From: Lysinibacillus fusiformis | Lineage (GTDB): Bacteria; Bacillota; Bacilli; Bacillales_A; Planococcaceae | Reading direction: 5' to 3' | Length of the DNA stretch: 64,000 bases | Assembly: GCF_003049525.1 (NCBI RefSeq) | Contig: NZ_PYWL01000001.1 | Coordinates: 868,001 to 932,000, forward strand | Part shown: in pieces, positions 8,302 through 16,875 of the stretch | Numbering within the stretch: position 1 is the first letter of the stretch | How the letters are laid out: each line of letters begins with the position of its first letter | The notes under the pieces: model-generated | Seen by the model: only the letters and a program-made list of their open reading frames with translations | Databases searched by the model: none | Told to the model about the DNA's origin: nothing | Position numbers and translations under genes: made by a program

Positions 8302-8726
8302 AGTTTCTTTTTCCTCAACAATTCATCTAGCCATTTCACGGTTTCAACTTCAATATCGCCTGAGGTTTCAAATTCTCTCATACCTTTGTCCAATGGTTTT
8401 TTACCTGGAACAAATTCACCCGTCCTATTGCCATCATGGTCTACCATCCAATGACCATCCTCCACCAAATGGGCGTGTGGTGATGAATTATAAACACGTA
8501 CAACTAAATTGCCATTATAGCCGACAAAGACTTTTCCTCGTTTCCACTTCTTGTGGTACCTACCTGTTTTCTTTTTAACTAGGCTACGAGATTTCTTAGC
8601 TACGGTAGTCCTGGCTTTCGAGCCTATTTTACGCATTAGTTTTGGTGCCTCATTAGGTAAATCCTTTGTTGCAACATCAAATAAATCCTTTTGAAAGTCG
8701 GTTAAACCGTTCATTTGAATGCTCAC
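8298..8726 (-). CDS. HK97 gp10-like head-tail joining protein (XkdI-like)
   Basis: A 142-residue basic protein. N-terminal FQKDLFDVATKDLPNEAPKLMRKIG and the RTTVAKKSRSLVKKKTGRYHKKW, VRVYNSSPHAHLVEDGHW segments are diagnostic for the HK97 gp10 family, minor proteins acting at head completion or tail attachment. Start is GTG at 8726 with AGGAGGTG, overlapping the upstream stop by 4 bases. Confidence 0.88.
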   Translation of the reverse strand: MSIQMNGLTDFQKDLFDVATKDLPNEAPKLMRKIGSKARTTVAKKSRSLVKKKTGRYHKKWKRGKVFVGYNGNLVVRVYNSSPHAHLVEDGHWMVDHDGNRTGEFVPGKKPLDKGMREFETSGDIEVETVKWLDELLRKKKL

Positions 8727-9055
8727 TTCAACACCTCCTGAACAAAGATTTCAAGCGTTTCATTCTTAAAATAAGGATTGAGAACATATTTGATTTCAAA
8801 CTCATGATCCTTATATTTGATACGCATATCCTTTGTAATGTCTTTGCCAGCGTTATATCGAACAATAATTTTATGTGTAACATTCGTTAGGATCGTATCA
8901 GCTACTTGCTTTTGTAGCGAGCCAGTTTGCGGAATGATTGCAGCCCATATTTTTTTTACAGGTAGAAACTTATAAATGGTTTCTTCCAGTTCATTTTTCG
9001 CCTTTTGATTAGTGAGGATTTCTATTCTGTGTCTTAAGTCTCCAGGATTCATCAT
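8723..9055 (-). CDS. Head closure protein (SPP1 gp16 family)
   Basis: A 110-residue head closure protein. MNPGDLRHRIEIL at the start and VKKIWAAIIPQ, then a beta-rich half with THKIIVRYNAGKDITKDMRI, are the standard signature of this family (SPP1 gp16/HK97 gp7-like). It forms a ring under the connector that keeps DNA in the filled head. ATG with GAGGTGAG spacing. Confidence 0.9.
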   Translation of the reverse strand: MMNPGDLRHRIEILTNQKAKNELEETIYKFLPVKKIWAAIIPQTGSLQKQVADTILTNVTHKIIVRYNAGKDITKDMRIKYKDHEFEIKYVLNPYFKNETLEIFVQEVLK

Positions 9056-9061
9056 CTCACC

Positions 9062-9352
9062 TCAAAGTAAATTAATAGAGTGCATATCTAAAATGGATTG
9101 AACAACCTTATTTACGTTGTTATCCTTCACTGTAAAGATACGATTTTCATACATTTCATTTGCAAGTACAAAAACAGCAATTGAAATATCCTCTTTGGTG
9201 TCTAACTGTTCATCTGATAACCCTGTATAGCCTTTTATATAGGCATTTACAGCCGATAGAATAAGCGTAAAAGTTGAAAGGATTTCCGTATCTGTTTCAT
9301 CTTCTCGCGCATATTTAGCCAGCTCACCTGGCGTAATTTCACTAACCTGCAT
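9062..9352 (-). CDS. Head-tail connector / DNA packaging protein (HK97 gp6-like)
   Basis: A 96-residue helical protein. The arrangement of acidic helices (EDETDTEILSTFTLILSAVNAYIKGYTG, then IAVFVLANEMYENR) is typical of gp6-like adaptors that bind the portal ring. It lies between a small unknown gene and the head closure gene. ATG at 9352 with GCAGGTGAAAACCG. Confidence 0.88.
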   Translation of the reverse strand: MQVSEITPGELAKYAREDETDTEILSTFTLILSAVNAYIKGYTGLSDEQLDTKEDISIAVFVLANEMYENRIFTVKDNNVNKVVQSILDMHSINLL

Positions 9353-9497
9353 CGGTTTTCACCTGCTTTTTCGTAACAACTTCCTCGACATGGCCAGCCT
9401 GTAACAAGTCCTCTGCAACTTCTTTCGATAACACTTTCACTTCATCTTTAGACATTGTGACCCTACCCGAAAAGCTTACAAGTGCTTTTACTTTCAT
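9342..9497 (-). CDS. Small phage head-region protein, 51 residues
   Basis: ATG at 9497 after a strong GGGGGTGACAGG site, stop TAG overlapping the connector gene start by 11 bases. Sequence begins MKVKALVSFSGRVTMSKDEV and continues with an EDLLQAGHVEEV segment, a pattern common in small unnamed proteins encoded between capsid and connector genes of Gram-positive phages. Too short for many gene callers. Function unknown; could be a decoration or head accessory protein, by position only. Confidence 0.78.
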   Translation of the reverse strand: MKVKALVSFSGRVTMSKDEVKVLSKEVAEDLLQAGHVEEVVTKKQVKTDAG

Positions 9498-9511
9498 CCT
9501 GTCACCCCCAA

Positions 9512-9540
9512 TAAAAAAACGTAGAGTATAGCCCCTACGC
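9512..9540 (-). terminator. Hairpin with U-run after the capsid gene
   Basis: GCGTAG (9540-9535) pairs with CTACGT (9524-9519) on the minus strand, followed by TTTTTTATT. The 5-prime arm overlaps the last codons of the capsid gene. It would cut down transcription of the connector and tail genes relative to capsid, which fits the higher need for capsid subunits. Confidence 0.55.
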
Positions 9541-10704
9541 TGATTTCATAACTAATTTAGAGATTTTTTGAGCATTTTCAACCTTAGCATCAATTTCAAT
9601 CCAGCCAACAACTCCAATAGCATGTTGAGTTGAATATTTTTCACGGAGGATTTCAATAGAAACATTTTCAGCAAGTTTAACCGCTAGACCTGACATATCA
9701 CCATAGAAAATAGCCGTTTTACCTGCCTCCATTCCTGGCATATTATCAGATGTATACACATCTTTACCTAATAAAGTATAGCCCCAACGTGCGGTAGCAT
9801 CTTTGTTTAACAGGTAGTTACCTTGTCCATCTTTCAATTTACGAATAGCTTTACGCGTTGTTTTGTTCATAATCCAAATTGCATTGCCCTGGAAAGCGTC
9901 AGGTACTTCTTCTTGCACATCAATTAATTCATCAGCTGTTAAAACTGTTGCAGCTGCTGCTGTCACACTTTGCGTAACTGTTGAAAGCCCTGTTACCTTG
10001 TTAGGTGTACCATTTAACAATTGGTTTTCAATCCATTTAGCAATTGATTCAGCCATTTTTCCAACTACAAATGATACAAGATCAAACTGTGAATTATTAA
10101 CGAGTGATTTAGATATTTTACTTAATGCGCCTGCTAAGAAACCTTTTAACTCAATTGAACCAAACTTACCGCTAGTAGATTCCAATTCCGCAAATTCATC
10201 AGCATATCCCATTTCAATTGTTCCTGCAGATTCATCATAGTATGGAATACTTAATGTGCCGCCTACATTATAGCGAGTTGCCAATTGATAAACTGGTGAA
10301 ATATCGTATACCTTTTGAATGATCTTGTTGGCAATGCTAGAAGGAATTACGGCCCCATTTGCACCTACTGTTAAATTAACATCTGCTCGTTCCTCCACTA
10401 AACCACGAATGTAGTTATCGAAAGCGCGCGTTTCAGCTTCTTCTGGTGTTCGTTGTTCAGCTTGTTTAGCAGGTTCTTTTTTATCTAAAGAACGTGCTTC
10501 ATCCAATGCTGTGATCGTTTTATCAAGTCCAGCGATTTCTTTTTTGATTTCATCAAAACGATTTGATTCCTGGTCAGTTAGTGCGCGAGTTTCTTCTTTC
10601 GCACCCTTTAGTAAATTGTCCATTTCATCTAATAAATTGTTGCGCTGCTCCACTAGTGATGGCATAGATCGCTTTTCAATAAATTTCTTAATATCTTTTT
10701 TCAT
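9535..10704 (-). CDS. Major capsid protein, HK97 fold, with N-terminal scaffold domain
   Basis: A protein of 389 residues. Residues 1 to about 105 form a charged coiled-coil delta (scaffold) domain (LVEQRNNLLDEMDNLLKGA ... LDEARSLDKKEPA), which in HK97 is removed by the prohead protease. The rest is an HK97-fold capsid with GANGAVIPSSIANKIIQKV, an E-loop segment around GYADEFAELEST, and the WIMNKTTRKAIRKLKD / KDVYTSDNMPGMEAGKTAIFYGDMS domain. The start is taken as ATG at 10704 (AAAGGTGG eight bases upstream) rather than an upstream ATG at 10716 inside the protease gene. It follows the protease gene directly. Confidence 0.95.
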   Translation of the reverse strand: MKKDIKKFIEKRSMPSLVEQRNNLLDEMDNLLKGAKEETRALTDQESNRFDEIKKEIAGLDKTITALDEARSLDKKEPAKQAEQRTPEEAETRAFDNYIRGLVEERADVNLTVGANGAVIPSSIANKIIQKVYDISPVYQLATRYNVGGTLSIPYYDESAGTIEMGYADEFAELESTSGKFGSIELKGFLAGALSKISKSLVNNSQFDLVSFVVGKMAESIAKWIENQLLNGTPNKVTGLSTVTQSVTAAAATVLTADELIDVQEEVPDAFQGNAIWIMNKTTRKAIRKLKDGQGNYLLNKDATARWGYTLLGKDVYTSDNMPGMEAGKTAIFYGDMSGLAVKLAENVSIEILREKYSTQHAIGVVGWIEIDAKVENAQKISKLVMKSA

Positions 10705-10705
10705 G

Positions 10706-11311
10706 TTAGTTTCCACCTTTCAATTTTAAAAGCTCAATTTGTTTTTCAAACAATGAGTAATCAATTTCTTTATTAGATCGCGTTTCTTCTGATCGATTTT
10801 CAATCTCGGCTTTAAAATCAGCACCGCGAGTTTCAGAAATCGCTTGTTCTTCTCCGCGAGCTTCGATTGAAGTAGCTACATAAGCTGGCGTTATATCTAA
10901 AATAGATACCTCCAAAAGCTCGATGTCTTCAAGCGTTCGTTTCTGAATGCCGTCTTCTCCGTCTTCCCACAATGGCTTATTATCAACAAAGCCAAATGAC
11001 CAACCTTTAAGCTCGCCATCTTTTGCTTTTTGAATGATTTTTTCATCAGATACATGAGCAATAGCACGTAAACCGATGTTATCTTCATACAATTGCAAAT
11101 TGCCCTCTTGTAATGATCCAAGCTTACGGTTTTTGTCGTGATTGAATAATAGATCAACATTTTCAGCCTTATCTAAAGCTCTTTCGAAGGTTTTAGCACG
11201 GATTTTTTCTTTAAAACGTCCTCTTGGTGAAGGTAAAACGCGACTTTCGCGCTCAACAGCATTTACATAGCCATCTAGTAATACTTGATTTCCTCTAATT
11301 TCAATCCTCAA
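10706..11311 (-). CDS. Prohead protease (HK97 family)
   Basis: A 201-residue serine protease that matures the head. Seen: LLDGYVNAVERESRVL, the catalytic-His region NVDLLFNHDKNRKLGSL, the KDGELKGWSFGF segment with the likely catalytic Ser, and the LLEVSILDITPAYVATSIEAR conserved end. The start is placed at a TTG at 11311, with GGAGGTGAAGAAG upstream, since the longer open frame would overlap the portal gene by over 100 bases. TTG overlaps the portal stop. Substrate should be the delta domain of the neighbouring capsid protein. Confidence 0.9.
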   Translation of the reverse strand: MRIEIRGNQVLLDGYVNAVERESRVLPSPRGRFKEKIRAKTFERALDKAENVDLLFNHDKNRKLGSLQEGNLQLYEDNIGLRAIAHVSDEKIIQKAKDGELKGWSFGFVDNKPLWEDGEDGIQKRTLEDIELLEVSILDITPAYVATSIEARGEEQAISETRGADFKAEIENRSEETRSNKEIDYSLFEKQIELLKLKGGN

Positions 11312-12554
11312 CTTCTTCACCTCCCTTCTCGGATACCTGGCCACCTTCTGAAATATCAGCGGTTTTATTGGTATTTGGCGTATAAATTGTCTTTGTTTTT
11401 GGATCATATAAGACATCTTGCAAGCCCAGCTTAATGAAATCTAAACCAAGTGGTGGTTGATCTTCTAAATAACGAACCTCGTCAATCTGCATCCAGCCAG
11501 TTTTAATAGCAATTTCATAAGCTTTATAGCGTTTTTCAATGTCACCTTTGATTAGCTCTTTCATATCAAAAGCAAAATAAAAAGACTGCTCTTTTTCCGA
11601 TGGAAGAAGCAAGTCCTTGTTCAATGCCGTTTCAATTGCTCGAATAATCGGCAGTATGCAATTTTTAATAAAGTTTGTATGCACTTCTTCATTGGCTGAG
11701 CCATCCAAAATGCTATCAGGTACTTTAAAGAGTTTGTTTATTTCGCTTGAATTGGTCTTTTTGTTTTCATTCAGTTGCATTTCAACCGATGTACTCGACG
11801 CCTCTTTGAAATCTAAGCCATTATTTAATACAACAATATTTTCTGTATTGTTCTTGTATAAATTGTTCCAGGCTGTTTTTAATTCCGTAATTGCATCCTT
11901 TGACAATCGGCCCAATGACTTTAAGAAACCTTTTTTATTACCGCCAGTCTTCACAAGTGATTCCTCAAAAATAAGCGTATTGTACGCAACCGATAAAATC
12001 TTATTGTGATCCTTAATAATGCCATTGCCTGTTACACCGTCTTTTGAATTTCGAGCAATCTTTATAAATTCAAACTCCCGATAGTTCACTCCATTGACGG
12101 AAATATCATAGCTTTTAAATATTGGATCAATACCAACTAGCACAGATACATTTCGATTTTCTACATAGTGAACACTTTCGACATTGTTTCTTTTTCGATT
12201 GATATATGCATATCCTGCACCTTCCAACAAGTAATCAGTTACTAGGGCCTTTTTAAATTGGAAGCCATCTAGTGTGTCGTATGTCTCGTCATTCAGCAAA
12301 ATAATTCGTCTATCTTCATCCACTTCTTCGACTTTACCGCTGGTTTCTTTGTGTAATTTGATAGGTAAAGTTGCAATAATATCCGAAATTAAATCTACAC
12401 AGGTGCCAACGCTAGGTATACTTAGCGCTTCTTCCTTTGTTAAAACTGCACTTGTTAAACCTGCTTGCAGCAATAATTCATCCATTCCACTTTCTCGAAA
12501 CTCCTGAATACGTTTATAATCACGCCATTCGCGCCACTCTTTTATTAATCCCAC
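11301..12554 (-). CDS. Portal protein (HK97 family)
   Basis: A 417-residue portal subunit, twelve of which form the DNA gate at one capsid vertex. N-terminal segment EEALSIPSVGTCVDLISDIIATLPIKLHKE, then LVTDYLLEGAGYAYINRKRN and LFKVPDSILDGSANEEVHTNFIKNCI are standard HK97 portal signatures. It is followed by an overlapping protease gene and preceded by the large terminase gene 12 bases away. Confidence 0.93.
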   Translation of the reverse strand: MGLIKEWREWRDYKRIQEFRESGMDELLLQAGLTSAVLTKEEALSIPSVGTCVDLISDIIATLPIKLHKETSGKVEEVDEDRRIILLNDETYDTLDGFQFKKALVTDYLLEGAGYAYINRKRNNVESVHYVENRNVSVLVGIDPIFKSYDISVNGVNYREFEFIKIARNSKDGVTGNGIIKDHNKILSVAYNTLIFEESLVKTGGNKKGFLKSLGRLSKDAITELKTAWNNLYKNNTENIVVLNNGLDFKEASSTSVEMQLNENKKTNSSEINKLFKVPDSILDGSANEEVHTNFIKNCILPIIRAIETALNKDLLLPSEKEQSFYFAFDMKELIKGDIEKRYKAYEIAIKTGWMQIDEVRYLEDQPPLGLDFIKLGLQDVLYDPKTKTIYTPNTNKTADISEGGQVSEKGGEEVED

Positions 12555-12566
12555 AATCTCACCTCC

Positions 12567-14246
12567 TTAAATGACTTGTGCGCCCCAATCAGCATCAGGA
12601 TTAAAGATGACATCATGCTGCAGTAAATAGATTGCATTGATTAAACTTACAACCATATCGACCTTGCCTGTTGATTTTTTCTTATTCACATAAATATTTT
12701 TATTAGTGTCCTCAGTGACTTTGGCATTTTGGAAGTTTTCCTCCAACAAATCATTTTCAGTGTAGTGAAATTCTTTGTTCATAATCTTCTCGCGTAATAG
12801 CTTAGTAGCTGGATGTAATACGCTTGAATGCTGTTTTACTTCCACCGTGACTAAACCCTCTTTTTCTAGTTTCTGAGCAGTAGAAAGGCAGTTATAACGG
12901 TCATACGCTACGCCCATTACAAACACGTTGAATTTTTCTTCAACCTCCAAAATCATTTGTTCGATAAAGCCATAATCAACAGTCATATCACCACAAGAAA
13001 AACATTTCCCTGACTTAATGTGATCGTAGTAATTAATCTTTTCCACTCGGTTTTTATCAGGAATACGCTCAGTCGGTACAAACGCGTAGGAATCAGCATA
13101 TATTTGCATGTCTTCCTCTGTCACCATCGAAAATGAACAGTTATCATTCGTCATGGCCAAGTCTAAACCTAACCAAACTTGACGACCCGACCAATCGAAA
13201 TTATCCATTTTACATTTCCGCAAGTCTTCCACATTTACATACGCTTCACCACTATTAGAAGGTAAAAAGTGATTCATATGTTTACAAAGATATTCTTCAC
13301 GTTCTGAGGGCTTTTCTATGGCTGATTTACGGCTGTCTCTTATCTCGTTATAGTTTTCCTCAACTCTCAATGGATTCGCTTGTAATAGCCCTGTATCGTC
13401 CCATAAATGCTCGTCCTCAGCATAATAAAGCAGTGCAAACATGCGATCATCTTCAATAAATCCATTAAAGACTTTCTTTGCATACGCCAATTCTTCCAGC
13501 ATGATCGATTTATCCTCAGCGTAGGCCGTTGTTAATTTAAAACGTAATGGATTTTTAACGTTTAATTGCCCCGATTTCATGGCATTTATATTCTTGTAAT
13601 CTTTAAACGCGCCAACTTCATCAGCTATAAAAGCAGATGGACGGATTGAGTTATTTCTATTCGCCTCTGCAGTACGTGCCTGGTAAAAACTATTTGTTAA
13701 AGTACATACAATTTTTCCACTTAACGTTTTTGGAATCACAAAGTATTTAGCAACGCCTGGGCTGGCCATGATAATTTGTGTCATAGCCTTTTTAACTTCA
13801 CCTGCAAGCTCACGGTCCAAACAGATAGAATAAAACTCCGAATAATCATCCTCTGTAAGCATTAAGATGATTATGATTAAGGCACAAATGAACGTCTTCG
13901 CATTCTTACGAGGAATAAACAACGTAATATCACGGTACCTAAACTTTTCTTTATCGTTTTTAAAGCGCCATCCGAAAATGTTGACAAGAAAAAAAGCCTG
14001 GAATCCTTCCAAGCCTTCTAATATTGTTTTTCCTGCAACGCCTAAACCTGTAGCAAAGTTAAGTAATTCTAATAGACCCTCTATCTTTTCTATTTCTTCC
14101 ATATCGAAATAGTAATCAAAATCGTCCTCATACTGCTTTTCTAAATCCTTTAGGAACCAATTACACTGAATAATGACCTCTTTTGTTGTAATTTCTTTGC
14201 CTTTTACAACTCTTTCAGCGTATTTTACAGCCTTTTCGTATATCAT
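12567..14246 (-). CDS. Terminase large subunit
   Basis: A 559-residue DNA packaging motor. The ATPase half has the Walker A variant FIPRKNAKTF near residue 110 and Walker B SAFIADEVGAFKD near residue 210. The nuclease half contains WLGLDLAMTNDNCSF and VMGVAYDRYN with the acidic metal-binding residues. Architecture fits the HK97-type cos terminases that work with P27-like small subunits. ATG overlaps the small subunit stop by 4 bases. Confidence 0.95.
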   Translation of the reverse strand: MIYEKAVKYAERVVKGKEITTKEVIIQCNWFLKDLEKQYEDDFDYYFDMEEIEKIEGLLELLNFATGLGVAGKTILEGLEGFQAFFLVNIFGWRFKNDKEKFRYRDITLFIPRKNAKTFICALIIIILMLTEDDYSEFYSICLDRELAGEVKKAMTQIIMASPGVAKYFVIPKTLSGKIVCTLTNSFYQARTAEANRNNSIRPSAFIADEVGAFKDYKNINAMKSGQLNVKNPLRFKLTTAYAEDKSIMLEELAYAKKVFNGFIEDDRMFALLYYAEDEHLWDDTGLLQANPLRVEENYNEIRDSRKSAIEKPSEREEYLCKHMNHFLPSNSGEAYVNVEDLRKCKMDNFDWSGRQVWLGLDLAMTNDNCSFSMVTEEDMQIYADSYAFVPTERIPDKNRVEKINYYDHIKSGKCFSCGDMTVDYGFIEQMILEVEEKFNVFVMGVAYDRYNCLSTAQKLEKEGLVTVEVKQHSSVLHPATKLLREKIMNKEFHYTENDLLEENFQNAKVTEDTNKNIYVNKKKSTGKVDMVVSLINAIYLLQHDVIFNPDADWGAQVI

Positions 14247-14704
14247 TTCTTACCACCACGCAATACTTTTAACAGTTGATCATCTTCTTCAACTCGAACT
14301 TGGAAATTAATATTACCTAGCTTTGCTCGACTTTGTGGCGACAGACTTAATTCATTACAGCAACGGAAAAACTCTTTTGAATACTTATCTTTAGCACTCA
14401 GTAAGTTACGATCTAAAAGCCTTTCAATATCTCTGTTAATAATTCGTTCAATTTGTTGCACTCGGTCAATGGCTACCGCACAGGTACTTAGAATATAAAT
14501 ATCGAGGTTCCCAAGAATCCCACTTGCTTGTAACTCCTTCACAATGAAATTGAAAATTTTCTTTTGCCTTGCATTCAGGTGTGTAGGAGGCAAGATTTCA
14601 TCGGCAGCACCTTTTAATTTGTCCTCTGTTTGAGTACGAATAGCGATTTCTTCTTTCGTTAAATTCTTGCTCATTGTTTTCACACTTTTAGATGGTCTAG
14701 CCAA
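14243..14704 (-). CDS. Terminase small subunit (P27 family)
   Basis: A 153-residue DNA recognition subunit. The start is a TTG at 14704, giving MARPSKSVKTMSKNLTKEE, the usual beginning of this family, with GGAGGTGAGG upstream; an in-frame ATG 27 bases upstream sits inside the ribosome-site region and is less likely. Central LNARQKKIFNFIVKELQASGILGNLD and the C-terminal LSPQSRAKLG are the family signature. It binds the packaging site next to its own gene in related phages. Confidence 0.92.
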   Translation of the reverse strand: MARPSKSVKTMSKNLTKEEIAIRTQTEDKLKGAADEILPPTHLNARQKKIFNFIVKELQASGILGNLDIYILSTCAVAIDRVQQIERIINRDIERLLDRNLLSAKDKYSKEFFRCCNELSLSPQSRAKLGNINFQVRVEEDDQLLKVLRGGKK

Positions 14705-14815
14705 TTTCCTCACCTCCTTAAAAATTTTCATTTAGGGAATTTTTTTAGAACAAATGGGGGCAGTCGGTGTACAGGAATTTCACGTTTTTTCACCAAATAC
14801 CTGGGGGGTACTCTC
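14705..14815 (-). other. Candidate cos region
   Basis: The stretch between the HNH nuclease and the small terminase, the usual place of the cos site in HK97-like phages of Gram-positive bacteria. It holds two oligo-C runs on the minus strand: CCCCCC at 14808-14803 and ACTGCCCCC at 14764-14756, separated by an AT-rich part. No direct proof of cleavage; placement is from gene order. Confidence 0.3.
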
Positions 14816-15178
14816 CAAAATAATATTTTTTAATTCTTTTGCAGGTATTGTTCCCTTCTCTGCAAGCTCATGATGGTAACGACACAATGAAATAAGGTTG
14901 TCATCCTCTAGCCTCTTGTCCCATGCATTAGCTATAGGCTCTATGTGATGCACCTCTAAGTCTGTGAAGTTATATTGCATCTGAGTATTGTATAAGTTGT
15001 GTAAGCACACCTGGCATAGATGTTTGTCACGATCAGCTATGTGCGCTCGCTTATTCTTCCATGCCCTTGACCATCTGAATCTATCAATGTATGTGGTCTG
15101 CTTTGTAGCTGCCGGCTTAGATGCACACCATTGACCACGTTTATGAATACCACCACAATAAGCACAACTCTTTAACAA
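14780..15178 (-). CDS. HNH endonuclease, packaging-associated
   Basis: A 132-residue HNH nuclease. It has an N-terminal zinc site (MLKSCAYCGGIHKRGQWC), a second Cys pair (CQVCLHN) and the HNH core LEVHHIEPIANAWDKRLEDDNLISLCRYHHELAE. A TTG start at 15178 with AAAGGTGG is preferred over a GTG four codons upstream. HNH proteins next to the terminase cooperate with the large terminase in cos cleavage in HK97-like phages, so it is more likely part of packaging than a homing nuclease. Confidence 0.9.
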   Translation of the reverse strand: MLKSCAYCGGIHKRGQWCASKPAATKQTTYIDRFRWSRAWKNKRAHIADRDKHLCQVCLHNLYNTQMQYNFTDLEVHHIEPIANAWDKRLEDDNLISLCRYHHELAEKGTIPAKELKNIILESTPQVFGEKT

Positions 15179-15202
15179 TGTACTCACCACCTTTTAGCTA
15201 TA

Positions 15203-15231
15203 ATAAAAAGCCACACCTTGTTAGATGTGAC
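15203..15231 (-). terminator. Rho-independent terminator of the HEPN-like cargo gene
   Basis: On the minus strand GTCACATC (15231-15224), six-base loop, GGTGTGGC (15217-15210), then TTTTTATT. It follows the stop of the cargo gene by 15 bases and would isolate that gene from the packaging operon. Confidence 0.75.
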
Positions 15232-15245
15232 TTTCCGTTTAAATA

Positions 15246-16535
15246 TTAATTAATCATTCCAATACTCTCAACATCTTGCAAGTATTCATTCACTCTTGAA
15301 TCTTCCCTCATATATTTAAATATTGGCCATTCTCCCAATGCTTCTGTATCTAGTGAATCAGGGTTGTGACCTAAAATTTCAAAAAATTTGTCCGAGTTTT
15401 CTAATAAAGATAATTTTGCAAGCTCATAATGAGTTTGCAATCCGCTTACATCGCATTTTTTTACAGATTCTTCAATCTCCTTAAAATTCCCGAGTTCCTT
15501 CTCACATAGCCATATGTTCATCTGTGTAATAATTTTATTGGCGTGGTTGTCAGCTTCTGCATGTAAAAACTCATAAATAAATTTAGCAAACTCCCAATCA
15601 TGTTCTTTCATTGAATCAAAAGCTTTTCCCATTATATAATCATATGCATCGTCATGGCCATTTTTATCGAACACTTTCCATGCTTCCAATAATAGTATCA
15701 CTCCGAAAATTTTAACATTGTTAACAGCCTTAATTAAATAATCCTCAGAAATAGAAAGTCGCTGTCCTTTAGCTACATCTTGCGAGTATTCTTTTGAAAC
15801 TTTATTTAGATATACGTTGTTTATTATTCCATCGTTATGCACAAATAAGTTTCTTCTACTATAAGCTTCATTAATCACTTCTGTAAAAAAATCTATTTTT
15901 TTTGTATTAACTCCTGCTTTATTTAAGTAAAAAACCCAACTTTTGAAACCTCCATACATTATATCGATAACTTCATTTTCAATTAAATGATCCAACGCCT
16001 CATCTATACTCTCAAAATCCATAAGATCTTTATATTTGATAGTTTTTTCTTTAGGATTAAAGGCGTTTGGAAATTTAGATAATCTCAACTTTATAATATT
16101 TGATATTAAATTTTCAAAGTATATCATTAAGCTAGTTAATGAGTTCCTAAATAGTAATTCTTGTTGTCTTGTAACTAAATCAGCCATCTTCATTACTTCC
16201 CCTACTTCTCTTTCCATTTGAGAATTAGAGATCTTAAAGTGGACTTCTGGAGTGTCTTTATATTCAACTTCTTTTGTAAAAATATTTACTCCTTTATCAG
16301 CAAATTTTTCATTTGCCTTATTAATTATCTGAATATCATATTCTCCTTCACTTATATCTTTTGTTAATTGTACAACATCGCTTATAAGCTCCGTTGCAGC
16401 ATTGGTAAACTCATTATTCTTAAGGGATCTGCTCCTATAGTTAATATTCATTAATTCGTCTTGAACCTTAATAAAAAGTTCTAAGGCTTTTAAATTTTGT
16501 ATAAAATTATGAAATTCAGTTTGTAATTTTGCCAA
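15246..16535 (-). CDS. Cargo (moron) protein with HEPN-like motif, unknown function
   Basis: A 429-residue, AT-rich gene with no recognised phage structural role. It is mostly helical. Around residues 230-245 it has RRNLFVHNDGI, which fits the R-x4-H motif of HEPN domains, many of which are RNases in abortive-infection and toxin systems; the nearby ERRN-type context supports it. The C-terminal 130 residues look like helical hairpin repeats (AKFIYEFLHAEADNHANKIIT ... VSGLQTHYELAKLSLLEN). The start is placed at a TTG at 16535 with AAAGGGG. It has its own promoter (16635-16663) and terminator (15203-15231), the signature of a lysogeny-expressed gene. A superinfection-exclusion role is inferred, not shown. 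Confidence 0.75.
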   Translation of the reverse strand: MAKLQTEFHNFIQNLKALELFIKVQDELMNINYRSRSLKNNEFTNAATELISDVVQLTKDISEGEYDIQIINKANEKFADKGVNIFTKEVEYKDTPEVHFKISNSQMEREVGEVMKMADLVTRQQELLFRNSLTSLMIYFENLISNIIKLRLSKFPNAFNPKEKTIKYKDLMDFESIDEALDHLIENEVIDIMYGGFKSWVFYLNKAGVNTKKIDFFTEVINEAYSRRNLFVHNDGIINNVYLNKVSKEYSQDVAKGQRLSISEDYLIKAVNNVKIFGVILLLEAWKVFDKNGHDDAYDYIMGKAFDSMKEHDWEFAKFIYEFLHAEADNHANKIITQMNIWLCEKELGNFKEIEESVKKCDVSGLQTHYELAKLSLLENSDKFFEILGHNPDSLDTEALGEWPIFKYMREDSRVNEYLQDVESIGMIN

Positions 16536-16634
16536 TTCAATTTCCCCTTTGCTATATAAAATACAGGTAAATAAATTAATCTGTAGAGAATACATCAAAA
16601 CTAAAGTACTATAATAGTACAAGTATCACCAATT

Positions 16635-16663
16635 ATATTAACCTATATTTTATACAATCTCAA
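16635..16663 (-). promoter_or_regulatory. Sigma-A-like promoter of the cargo gene
   Basis: TTGAGA (16663-16658), 17-base spacer, TAATAT (16640-16635) on the minus strand. Transcription would start near 16628, giving a leader of about 90 bases before the cargo gene. No phage operator is evident nearby, in keeping with expression in the lysogen. Confidence 0.55.
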
Positions 16664-16787
16664 ACACATATTTACAGCAAAATACAAAAAGTTGTAATGT
16701 TACTATCTTTAACAAATATTTTAAATTCTCATGAGTATTTTTACTTGGCATATGTCTCTAAATTGCCTTAATCAAAGTCCATACACC

Positions 16788-16850
16788 CTAAAAACAGAGT
16801 TCTATATCGCATTCTACATTGGAATATTTTGCGATTTTCCTATTCTGCAT
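16788..16850 (-). CDS. Possible 20-residue leader peptide
   Basis: ATG at 16850 follows a strong GGAGGGTG site; the frame (MQNRKIAKYSNVECDIELCF) stops at 16788. It lies just after a possible late promoter and ahead of the cargo gene. Nothing else supports it. The rest of 16536-17102 carries only the promoter and terminator described and AT-rich DNA. Confidence 0.25.
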   Translation of the reverse strand: MQNRKIAKYSNVECDIELCF

Positions 16851-16875
16851 TAATAACACACCCTCCTACCAATAG

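Noticed and set aside
9535..10716. Capsid start at the ATG at 10716
   Set aside because: It lies inside the protease gene and its ribosome site; the ATG at 10704 has correct spacing.
14780..15178. HNH protein as a homing endonuclease
   Set aside because: It sits in the fixed place next to terminase as in HK97-like phages and no split gene or intron is seen.
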